A stretch of 64,000 nucleotides of DNA, taken from contig JAFXSM010000028.1 of assembly GCA_017525605.1 (NCBI GenBank), positions 1 to 64,000 of the forward strand. Direction: 5' to 3'. Origin of the DNA: Treponema sp. GTDB lineage: Bacteria > Spirochaetota > Spirochaetia > Treponematales > Treponemataceae. The notes beneath the pieces are model-generated. The model searched no databases, was not told the origin of the DNA, and saw only the letters and a program-made list of their open reading frames with translations. Of this stretch, positions 26,021 to 33,909 are shown piece by piece. The position numbers were made by a program, and so were the translations under genes. Each line of letters starts with the position of its first letter. The first letter of the stretch is position 1.

Positions 26021-27044
26021 GAACAAGCTCCCGTATTCGAGCAGGAATATCACCACGCGGGAGAATTTCCTTCGCTCCGCCAACCTCGATGGCAGCGGCA
26101 GGCATTCCAAAGACGGTGCAGGTTGATTTGTCCTCGGCGATTGTGAAACCTCCGCCGTCAACAATTTTTTTGCATCCGTCAGCACCGTCGCGCCCCATTC
26201 CCGTCAGAAGAACGGCAAGGCACGCTTTTTTGTAATGCTCTGCCGCGCTTGAGAACATCCTGTTCACGGCAGGGCGCAGAAAACGCTCTGGGGGGTCGTC
26301 GGATATTTTCAGGACAGGATTTCCGTTCGGCTTGACACGCGCAACCAGAAGATGCCTGTCCGCCGGTGCCATGTAGACGCATCCGGGAACAGCCTCCTCC
26401 CCGTCGCAAGCGATTTTCACATTCAGGTTCGGGCAAGTCTCGTCAAGCCAGCGCACCATCGTCTTGTCCGCGCCGACTTCAATATGCTGCGTGTACAGAA
26501 TCGGAACCGGAAAAGACTCGCCGAGATGAGAAAGCAAATACGAAACGGCAGTCGGGCCTCCGGTCGAAGCTCCGATACAAAGAACCTTGAACGAATTGAA
26601 AGAAGGCTCTGAATTTTTTCGCGGCACTGAATTTTTCGACGATGAAGCTTTATTTTTTAAAGAAGAAACCGGATTCGAAGGGCAAGAACTTTTCAGTTTT
26701 TCGCTCAGCTTCCTGAAAAATGCGGAATCAAAATCCTTCACATTCGGCTTACGAAGAAAAACTGCTCCGACATCGAACGCGCAGGAAGAATCACGGGTGT
26801 TTTCAGAAAGCACGATTGACGGGATTTTCAGCTGGCAGACAAAAATGGAAGCCGCTTCGATTCCGTTCATTTCAGGCATATCGAAATCGAGCAATGCGAC
26901 ATCGACTTTTGACGAGCGCGCAAAATCGAGAGCCTTTCTTCCGGTCGAGACTGCGCAGACAACCTGAAACCCCGGAATTTTCTCGAGATTTTGGGAGAGA
27001 ATCGTCCTTACAATCGCAGAATCATCGGCAATGAGGATTCTCAC
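26013..27044 (-). CDS. cheB: CheB receptor methylesterase
   Basis: 343 aa. Receiver (1-120): ILIADDSAIVR, acceptor Asp in ALLDFDMPEMNG, Lys in LRKPN. A Ser/Lys/Asn-rich linker (about 120-148) leads to the esterase: catalytic Ser in GASTGGP, His in YTQHIEVG, and Asp in LLTGMGRDGADG. It demethylates or deamidates MCPs when phosphorylated by CheA. The GTG start (27044) overlaps the previous stop (GTGA) and is preceded by GGAGG. Confidence 0.93.
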   Translation of the reverse strand: MRILIADDSAIVRTILSQNLEKIPGFQVVCAVSTGRKALDFARSSKVDVALLDFDMPEMNGIEAASIFVCQLKIPSIVLSENTRDSSCAFDVGAVFLRKPNVKDFDSAFFRKLSEKLKSSCPSNPVSSLKNKASSSKNSVPRKNSEPSFNSFKVLCIGASTGGPTAVSYLLSHLGESFPVPILYTQHIEVGADKTMVRWLDETCPNLNVKIACDGEEAVPGCVYMAPADRHLLVARVKPNGNPVLKISDDPPERFLRPAVNRMFSSAAEHYKKACLAVLLTGMGRDGADGCKKIVDGGGFTIAEDKSTCTVFGMPAAAIEVGGAKEILPRGDIPARIRELVHE

Positions 27045-27529
27045 AATAAACCTCCTGAAAAAAACCTTCGCAAAAGCGAATCCGGCGAGACGAGAACCTG
27101 CTTGCGACCGTCCTTATCAAAACGGACAGCGCAGATTCCGCACTCAGAAAGCCTTGTCCTGATTCCGTTCGGGAAAACATGAAGCTCGCCCAAATCAATC
27201 TCGTAGCTGCTTATGTTCCCCGTAAGAGAGAGCGCGAGGTTCCCGGTCGCAGGAAGCGCAGTCTCCGTGCTTTCGACGACCTGCCTTCCGACATCGTCCG
27301 CAAAATCCCTTGCGTTCAGGACAATCACGGCATTCGCACTTCCGACCGCAACGCAGCCGAATTCTTTCTCAAGAAGATTCCCGATGAAAATATGCGGAAG
27401 AGTCTCCCTGTTGAAAACGATTTTCTTTGAATCTTTCGGCACGCTCAGATAAATTCCCGAAACGATGTATTCGCTCGGAATGAGAAAATCCGTGTTGTCG
27501 TAAAAAACGCAAGTGAAATGACGCTTCAT
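27041..27529 (-). CDS. Small protein of the chemosensory operon, probably a divergent CheW
   Basis: 162 aa. Not clearly recognised. It starts with CVFYDNTDFLIPSEYIVSGI, which has the hydrophobic pattern of the first CheW strands; the middle (HIFIGNLLE) and end (RKQVLVSPDSLLRRF) also fit a CheW-like beta fold. The usual CheW core motif is absent. Its position between cheW and cheB with 1- and 4-nt overlaps shows it belongs to the array. It could be a second coupling protein or an inhibitor of the kinase (inference). Confidence 0.55.
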   Translation of the reverse strand: MKRHFTCVFYDNTDFLIPSEYIVSGIYLSVPKDSKKIVFNRETLPHIFIGNLLEKEFGCVAVGSANAVIVLNARDFADDVGRQVVESTETALPATGNLALSLTGNISSYEIDLGELHVFPNGIRTRLSECGICAVRFDKDGRKQVLVSPDSLLRRFFSGGLL

Positions 27530-28032
27530 CAGTTCCCCAAATCCTTTAAGAGCAATGCCTCGAACGTATCCGGGTTCAAGACCGGAATTTCCTCATGATT
27601 GTAGTCGATTGTTCCGAGAACGACCCTGTCATCATCAAGCCCCGGAATCAGATGAAGGTCGTCGCTTTCCGTGTCGCAGAAAAAAAGAATGTCCGAAATG
27701 TGCAGCGAAAGCTTGTCATCCGACCTATTGAACACGAGAAAAAGCGAGGAGTCGATTGTGGCATCGTTTCCTTCCTCGATAATCGGAACAGGATTCAGCA
27801 CCGTGAAAGGCTCGCCGCGCCTGTTCATCACGCCCTCGACATACGACGGCAAAAAAGGCAGCTTGTAGATTTTCACGTCGCGGATGATTTCATCGACAGC
27901 AGAGGACTTTATCGCATATTTTCTTCCGAGAATCGAGAACACGAGCCAAGTGATTTTTTCCCTGACTTTCTCCGCTTCAGTTTTCCCCGAAAGCCCCTCA
28001 TTCTCTATTTCCTTGACAACGCTCTCATTCAT
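27529..28032 (-). CDS. cheW: CheW coupling protein
   Basis: 167 aa adaptor joining MCPs to CheA. The start at 28032 (MNESVVKE) overlaps the MCP stop by 8 nt (ATGAATGA); the longer frame reaches into the MCP gene. After a charged N-terminal segment (about 30 aa) the CheW fold is clear: ITWLVFSILGRKYAIKSSAV, EIIRDVKIYKLPFLPSYVEG, VMNRRGEPFTVLNPVPII and GTIDYNHEEIPVLNPDTF. Confidence 0.9.
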   Translation of the reverse strand: MNESVVKEIENEGLSGKTEAEKVREKITWLVFSILGRKYAIKSSAVDEIIRDVKIYKLPFLPSYVEGVMNRRGEPFTVLNPVPIIEEGNDATIDSSLFLVFNRSDDKLSLHISDILFFCDTESDDLHLIPGLDDDRVVLGTIDYNHEEIPVLNPDTFEALLLKDLGN

Positions 28033-29806
28033 CTGCGCCTCCAACTTCGTCCGAAAGTTTCTTCGAGCTAAGCTCCTCCGCAATTCCCTGAACGACCTGA
28101 GCCGCAGCCGATATATTTTCAGTTGACTGGGTGAAATTCTCGACGCCGGTCGCAATCTGCTTCAAAGTCGCAAGCATCTGCTCGGACGCGACTGCCTGCT
28201 GCTGGATTATCGAAGTGATGTCCTCCGCGCTCGTCGCAGTGATTTCAGACGCGTTACGGATGCTCTCGAATTTCTGCTCAAGCTCCTTCGCGCATTCGCA
28301 CCCCTCGTTGATTTTCTCGGTTCCGCTTTCGGAAGCAAGAATGAGGCTGTCCGAACTCTGCTGGATTTCAGTTATGCGCGACTTGATTTCTTTCGTGCCG
28401 TCAATGATTCCGTCCGCCAAACGCCTGATTTCCGTCGCGACGATGTGGAAATTCTTTCCGGCCTCGCCCGCGCTCGATGCCTCAAGCTCCGCATTGAACG
28501 CGATGATTTTCGCCTGGTCAGCGACGGAATTGATGAGCGTAACGATATCCCAAATGTTCTCGATTTTTTCTCCGAGCGACTTGATTCCTTTTATCGTGTT
28601 CTGGTTCGCATCGAAAATGTCGTGCAACTTCTCCAAGTTTTTCCCAAGCGACTCCACGCCGGATATGACATCGGAGGAAGTCTTGTGCGCAACGGCAGAA
28701 ACGTCCTTTATTTTCACCGAAATGCTCTCGGAAAGATTGTTCGTGTCCTCCATCGTGGCGACCATCTCTTTTACCGACGCGCTCTGGTCCTGGCTCGTCG
28801 CCGCATTTTCCTTTGTCGCGGTCGCAAGGTTCAGTGTCTCCGCATGAAGCTTGTCGCCGAGAACGCGCTCCGCCATCTTCATTTTGTTCATCGAAATCGC
28901 ATTGATTACGACGCAGCAGAAAATCAAGACTATCGTGATGAGAATCGTGAGCGAGAACCATTTCTTGAAGTCGCCCGTAAAGTCGGAAATCGGGCCTTCC
29001 GCAACTATGAACCACGGATAATTGCTGAATCTCTTCACCGCATAATAATTGTTGCCTATTACCTCGTATTTTTCCTCGCCGTCAAAATAAGAAGACTCAT
29101 CTTCCTTCGCGGAAATCTTGGAATGGCTGAAATATTTTTCGGAAAGGACATACTGCTTGTTGCTGTTCGAAATATAAGTTCCGTCAACGTTGACTTTCTC
29201 GCTTATCGAGTTGTCGGAAATCAGTACGCCGCTCGTCGCATCCGAAAAATAGTCGAGGAGAATCACGAAACCGGAAATCGCATAGACGCTTCCGACATCA
29301 TCGTACACAGCCTCCGTTATGAACATCACCTTGTCGCCGAAATGCTCGTCATACCGCACGATGCCGCCAGGATTTCCCTCCGCATCGACGGCAGTCTGAT
29401 ACCAGTCCATTGTCGTCACGTCAAAACCGATTCCGACTTCCCAATCATCGCTCGACACGAAAAATCCGCCCTCGTCAGGAGTTTCCACAGTCGCGAAAAA
29501 ATACGTCGTGTCGTCGTTCACCAATGCCGCGTTCTTTAGAATGTTTTCTACCGTCCTTTTATTTCTTGACGCAAGGGCTTCCACATTGACCATCTCAAGC
29601 GAGCGGACTTTCCCGATGAGATAAGAGTCGCACGAAACGTCCTCGTTTTCGACAAACGCCTTTACCCTTTCGATGACATTCCGCTTTATGAGAGTCGCCG
29701 TGACATTATTGAACGAGAAGCTTACGAAAACACCGACCAAGAGCATCGGTATCAGCACCAAAAGAAACTGCTTCGGTGACATCGAAATCATTTTTTTGAA
29801 TTTCAT
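28025..29806 (-). CDS. Methyl-accepting chemotaxis protein, copy 1
   Basis: 593 aa. Start at 29806 (MKFKKM), with GGGG a few bases ahead. N-terminal membrane helix (about 13-35), a periplasmic Cache-type sensor (about 36-285, with WYQTAVDAEG and ISGFVILLD), a second membrane helix (SLTILITIVLIFCCVVINAI), then the signalling domain. No HAMP domain is visible. The tip reads IIAFNAELEASSAGEAGKNF, clearly MCP but with changes from the usual ILALNAAVEAARAGE. The ligand is unknown; Cache domains bind small molecules directly. Cytoplasmic part nearly identical to that of the neighbouring MCP. Confidence 0.9.
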   Translation of the reverse strand: MKFKKMISMSPKQFLLVLIPMLLVGVFVSFSFNNVTATLIKRNVIERVKAFVENEDVSCDSYLIGKVRSLEMVNVEALASRNKRTVENILKNAALVNDDTTYFFATVETPDEGGFFVSSDDWEVGIGFDVTTMDWYQTAVDAEGNPGGIVRYDEHFGDKVMFITEAVYDDVGSVYAISGFVILLDYFSDATSGVLISDNSISEKVNVDGTYISNSNKQYVLSEKYFSHSKISAKEDESSYFDGEEKYEVIGNNYYAVKRFSNYPWFIVAEGPISDFTGDFKKWFSLTILITIVLIFCCVVINAISMNKMKMAERVLGDKLHAETLNLATATKENAATSQDQSASVKEMVATMEDTNNLSESISVKIKDVSAVAHKTSSDVISGVESLGKNLEKLHDIFDANQNTIKGIKSLGEKIENIWDIVTLINSVADQAKIIAFNAELEASSAGEAGKNFHIVATEIRRLADGIIDGTKEIKSRITEIQQSSDSLILASESGTEKINEGCECAKELEQKFESIRNASEITATSAEDITSIIQQQAVASEQMLATLKQIATGVENFTQSTENISAAAQVVQGIAEELSSKKLSDEVGGADE

Positions 29807-29852
29807 CTTGTACCCCAATTATTTTGAATCCATTAAATCTAAATCTTTATCT

Positions 29853-31598
29853 TTATTTGTTGAGTTCCTGTGCGACCAAACGGAGATTCTCCGCCGTGAC
29901 AGAAATGCTTTCGGTTGCCTGGAAGAAGCTGTCAACGCCGGAAGCAATCTGCTTTATCGTCGTAAGAATCTGGTTCGAAGAGACAACCTGCTGCTTGACG
30001 ATTGACTCGATGTCGTCCGCGCTTGCCGCAGTCATCTCCGAAGAATTCTTTATGCTGTTGAATTTCTCCTCAAGCTTCCTTGCGCTTCCGTAGCCTTCCT
30101 TGATTTTCTCGGTTCCGTTCTCGGAAGCAAGGATAAGGCAGTCAGAGCTTTGCTGAATCTCATTTATGCGCTCTTTGATTTCTTTCGTGCCGTCAATGAT
30201 TCCGTCCGAAAGCCGCCTGATTTCAGTCGCGACGATGTGGAAATTCTTTCCGGCCTCGCCCGCGCTCGATGCCTCAAGCTCCGCGTTGAACGCGATGATT
30301 TTCGCCTGATCAGCAACGGAATTGATGAGCGAGACGATTTCCCAAATGTTCTCGATTTTCTCGCCGAGTTCCTTTATTCCGTTAATCGTGTTCTGGTTAG
30401 CGTCGAAAATCTCATGGAGCTGCTCGACGTTTTTCGAAAGCGCGTTAACGCCGTCCAGAACGTCGTCGGAAGTCTTGTTCGCAATCGACGCGACATCGGA
30501 TATTTTCGTGGAGATATTGCCGGAAAGCTCGTTGTTGTCTTCCATCGTGGCGACAATTTCCTTTATCGACGCGCTCTGGTCGTGGCTCGTGGCGGCATTC
30601 TCTTTTGCGGCAACGGCGAGCGTCTGCGTCTCGTTCGCAACTTTCTCTCCGAGGACTTTCTCTTTTGCCCTCATCGAACGCAGGAAGAGGCTTATGAGAA
30701 GGCTTCCGATTACCGCGAAAATGACAACGGCAACGACAATCGCAAACGCCATCTTCTTGAAGAACGAATTGAAATCCGAAACAGGGCCTTCGACAACGGC
30801 GAACCACGGGGAATTTCCGATTTTCTTGACCGCATAGAACCTGTGCCCGACGATGAAGGATTTCTGCTCACCGTCAAGATACTCTCCCTGCGAATAGAAA
30901 TCGTCGATATTCGAGTCGTCAAAATAGTTCGCATTGAAAATTTTCGACTCGTCCTTGCACGAAAGATATGTGCCGTCGAACGTGATGATATTGACAATTG
31001 AATTTTTTGAAAGATTGATATTGCGAACCAAATCCGCAAGCCCGTTCAGCGTGATGTCAAGACCAGCAACGCCGAGAACTTTTCCGTTGTCAGAAATCGA
31101 CTCCGAAAAAGTGATGCAGACCGAGCCGGTCCTGTCATCGAGATACGGGTCGCAGTAAGTGAAAACTCCGTTATTTGCAACGGCGGCATGAAACCACGGC
31201 CTGTCGCGAGGCTCCCAATCGTCATCAGGAACCCAATGCGGATGAATCAGAAAAAAACCTTTCTTGGAAAACCGCGAAGCATCGGTCGCATAGTAGAAAG
31301 CCGCATCGTCCGACAAATCCTCGCAAAGACCGTCCAACACTTTCTGAAGAACAACTTTGTCATGGTTCGCGCGCACGATTGAAGACCAGTTCGCCAGTTT
31401 CTGCACGCTCGGCTCAAGAATGTCCAGAACCTCGGAACTAAGCTCGTTCACGACACTAGTAGCTTTGTCGGCAAGAGATTCGTTTATGATTTTATTTGTG
31501 ACAAAAACAAAAGAAACGCACGCAAAGATGGCAATCATCGCCATCGGCAAAAAACTTACAATGAATTGTTTTGGATGAAACTTAAACATTTTTCTCAT
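29853..31598 (-). CDS. Methyl-accepting chemotaxis protein, copy 2
   Basis: 581 aa, first gene of the operon. Same plan as copy 1: membrane helix (about 13-33), Cache-type periplasmic sensor with RPWFHAAVANNGV, second helix (AFAIVVAVVIFAVIGSLLI), no visible HAMP, then a signalling domain that shares long identical stretches with copy 1, including IIAFNAELEASSAGEAGKNF. Sensor halves differ strongly, so the pair looks like a duplication with new ligand specificity. No Shine-Dalgarno: a TACAAT box (31605-31610 on this strand) ends 6 nt before the ATG, so the operon may begin with a leaderless mRNA. Confidence 0.9.
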   Translation of the reverse strand: MRKMFKFHPKQFIVSFLPMAMIAIFACVSFVFVTNKIINESLADKATSVVNELSSEVLDILEPSVQKLANWSSIVRANHDKVVLQKVLDGLCEDLSDDAAFYYATDASRFSKKGFFLIHPHWVPDDDWEPRDRPWFHAAVANNGVFTYCDPYLDDRTGSVCITFSESISDNGKVLGVAGLDITLNGLADLVRNINLSKNSIVNIITFDGTYLSCKDESKIFNANYFDDSNIDDFYSQGEYLDGEQKSFIVGHRFYAVKKIGNSPWFAVVEGPVSDFNSFFKKMAFAIVVAVVIFAVIGSLLISLFLRSMRAKEKVLGEKVANETQTLAVAAKENAATSHDQSASIKEIVATMEDNNELSGNISTKISDVASIANKTSDDVLDGVNALSKNVEQLHEIFDANQNTINGIKELGEKIENIWEIVSLINSVADQAKIIAFNAELEASSAGEAGKNFHIVATEIRRLSDGIIDGTKEIKERINEIQQSSDCLILASENGTEKIKEGYGSARKLEEKFNSIKNSSEMTAASADDIESIVKQQVVSSNQILTTIKQIASGVDSFFQATESISVTAENLRLVAQELNK

Positions 31599-31652
31599 AA
31601 ATTCATTGTAAGTTTTTATTTCACAAAATGGAACTGAAAATTTTAAACAATG

Positions 31653-32432
31653 TTAGAACAAATCTGACATTCCGTACAATTTTCCGCGTGAAAGCTCACC
31701 GCTCTTCAGCTTTTCGGAAAGTTTTTCGAGCGCGACGACAGAGCCACGGGCAAAACCTTCACGGCTTCGTGCGGTGTGCGTCAGCTCAATCGTATCGGCA
31801 GGCGAGTCGAAGAACACTTTGTGAGTTCCTGGAACACGGCCGATGCGCGTTGAAGAGACATGAAGCTGCTCCGGCTTCGGCCTGTCATGGAACGCATCGA
31901 TGACCATCTCGGTCTTCGTTTTATTTCCGAGCATGACGCGGCGTGCAACCTCAAGCGCAGTCCCCGACGGAGAATCCGCTTTCTGGTTGTGATGCGCCTC
32001 CCAAACTGCAACGTCATATTCAGAATACTCCGACATGATTCTTGCTGCTTCCTCGACGATTTTATAGAACATATTCACGCCGATAGAAAAATTCGACGAG
32101 CGCATCGCAATTCCGTTCGTCTGCGCAAGAAGGGCTTCAATCTCTGGCTCGCTTTTTGCCCAGCCGGTCGTTCCGATTACGAGAGGAAGACCAAGCGGAA
32201 TGAGCGCCTTCAAATTTCCGATGACGGCGGACGGATGGGAGAATTCGATAACGCCTTCCGCACCCGATTTTTTGACAGCCTCGGCAACGGCGTTTCCGTC
32301 CCCGGCAGGAACTACGTCAGTCGCATCGGAAGCTGCAACATCGACAGTCGCGACAATCTCATGCCCCATCTCTTTTGCAAGCGAGGCTATCATGTGACCC
32401 ATTTTTCCATAACCGACAAGCGCGATTTTCAT
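31653..32432 (-). CDS. dapB: 4-hydroxy-tetrahydrodipicolinate reductase
   Basis: 259 aa; NAD(P)H-dependent step in lysine/diaminopimelate synthesis. The start at 32432 has GGAG 8 nt upstream; a GTG at 32441 touches that site. Seen: Rossmann start KIALVGYGKMGHMI, GTTGWAK, SSNFSIGVNMF, the catalytic segment EAHHNQKADSPSGTA and RIGRVPGTH. Follows lysC by 81 nt in the same direction, so two aspartate-pathway genes are paired. Confidence 0.95.
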   Translation of the reverse strand: MKIALVGYGKMGHMIASLAKEMGHEIVATVDVAASDATDVVPAGDGNAVAEAVKKSGAEGVIEFSHPSAVIGNLKALIPLGLPLVIGTTGWAKSEPEIEALLAQTNGIAMRSSNFSIGVNMFYKIVEEAARIMSEYSEYDVAVWEAHHNQKADSPSGTALEVARRVMLGNKTKTEMVIDAFHDRPKPEQLHVSSTRIGRVPGTHKVFFDSPADTIELTHTARSREGFARGSVVALEKLSEKLKSGELSRGKLYGMSDLF

Positions 32433-32513
32433 ATTTTTCACTCCGTTTTTTATATGTCAAATACTGAACAAATGCAAAATGCAAAAGTTCAATATTTGCA
32501 CTATCTGTTTCTA

Positions 32514-33839
32514 TTATTTGAACAATGCTGAATGCAATACCTGGACAACATTATTGGTCTGCTCGGAATCGACGAGCATGGAGATGTTGACTTTGCTTGC
32601 GCCCTGGGAAATCATCTGGACGTTGATTCCTTCTTTGTTCAACGCGGCAAATGCATCTGAAAGAATTGAAGAGCTGTGCGAAGCGTCGCAAATCAATGTG
32701 ACGATTGACTTTGAAGTCTTCACAGTGACATCGGCGACGCGCCTCAAGTCTTCCATAAGACCGTCGAGATTCGCTTTCGTGTTCACCGTGAGCGATACCG
32801 AAACTTCCGAAGTCGCAATCACATCGATTGAAATATTCCATTTGAGGAACTGGTTGAAGATATGCGCAAGGAACCCAGCCGCACCGAACATTCCTGAAGA
32901 CTGAATATCGATGAGCGTGACGTTCTTAACGCTCGTGATTGCGGTCACACGCGGGGTCGCGCCCGAATGCTTTTCGACGATGACCGAGCCTTCGCTCTTT
33001 ATGTTGTATGAATTTTTCACGCGGACTGGAGTTCCCGTCTTCCTACAAGGAATCATCGATCTCGGATGCAAGACCTGAGAACCGAACATCGCAAGTTCCT
33101 GCGCTTCCTCGTAAGTTACTTCTGGGACAGGGCGCGCGTCTTTCACGACTCTCGGGTCCGTCGTCAAAATTCCGTCAACGTCCTTCCATGTCTGGATTTC
33201 TTCGGCACCCATTGCCGCGCCAATCATCGTCGCCGACAAGTCAGAGCCGCCCCTTCCGAGCGTAGTTATGATTCCATCTTTGTCCTTTGCTATGAATCCG
33301 GTCACAATCGGGATTTCTTTCTGCTTTCCGTTTTTGTAATCGTTCAGGGCTTTCGGAATATTCTCCCAAACTTCGTCCAAAAGTTCCGCGCTCATGAAGT
33401 TCGAGTCGGAAACCATTCCGACATCCCACGCGTCGTAGAATTTCGCGTCAGTCCCGAGCTTCTGCAAATACGCAGCCATCATGCGGACAGACATTCTTTC
33501 GCCGAACGACACGAGATAATCGCGAGTCCTTTTCGTAAGCTCGTGAAGCATCGAGATTCCGGTGAGGAGAGTCTTCAGCTCCCCGAGAAGCTCCTTTATC
33601 GCAGGAACTTCGACACCAAGCTCCGAAGCCGTGTCCAGATGGAGTTTCTCAACCTTTTCGATATCAACTTTCCCCTGAACTGCCAAATCAGCAGCCTCAA
33701 GAAGATGGTCAGTTGTATCGCCCATTGCGCTCAAGACGACCGCAGGTCTCTTTTCCGCATACGCCTGAATAATCGAGGCAACGTGCCTGATTCTCTCCGC
33801 ATTTGCGACGGAACTTCCGCCGAATTTCATAACTATCAT
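32514..33839 (-). CDS. lysC: Aspartate kinase
   Basis: 441 aa; phosphorylates aspartate, the entry to lysine, threonine and methionine synthesis. Start at 33839 (MIVMKFGGSS) with GGAAGGG upstream. Kinase domain: KFGGSSVANAERI, GRGGSDLSATMIGAAMGAEE and TWKDVDGILTTDPR. Two C-terminal ACT domains (about 305-441: VTLIDIQSSGMFG and INVQMISQGASKVNISML) are the usual site of amino-acid feedback. The 70 nt upstream is too short for a lysine riboswitch. Confidence 0.95.
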   Translation of the reverse strand: MIVMKFGGSSVANAERIRHVASIIQAYAEKRPAVVLSAMGDTTDHLLEAADLAVQGKVDIEKVEKLHLDTASELGVEVPAIKELLGELKTLLTGISMLHELTKRTRDYLVSFGERMSVRMMAAYLQKLGTDAKFYDAWDVGMVSDSNFMSAELLDEVWENIPKALNDYKNGKQKEIPIVTGFIAKDKDGIITTLGRGGSDLSATMIGAAMGAEEIQTWKDVDGILTTDPRVVKDARPVPEVTYEEAQELAMFGSQVLHPRSMIPCRKTGTPVRVKNSYNIKSEGSVIVEKHSGATPRVTAITSVKNVTLIDIQSSGMFGAAGFLAHIFNQFLKWNISIDVIATSEVSVSLTVNTKANLDGLMEDLRRVADVTVKTSKSIVTLICDASHSSSILSDAFAALNKEGINVQMISQGASKVNISMLVDSEQTNNVVQVLHSALFK

Positions 33840-33909
33840 ATTTTTGCCCTTCCAAAACATCGCACGATTAGCTCATGCGATTGTCATTTGCCCTCAATTC
33901 TACTGAAAA

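Noticed and set aside
28445-29539. 364-aa + strand frame opposite the MCP genes
   Set aside because: Mirror frame of the MCP; a similar one (30150-31001) appears opposite the paralogous MCP, as expected from shared sequence.
33840-33909. Lysine riboswitch before lysC
   Set aside because: Only 70 nt separate lysC from the RNase II gene, far too short for the lysine aptamer.
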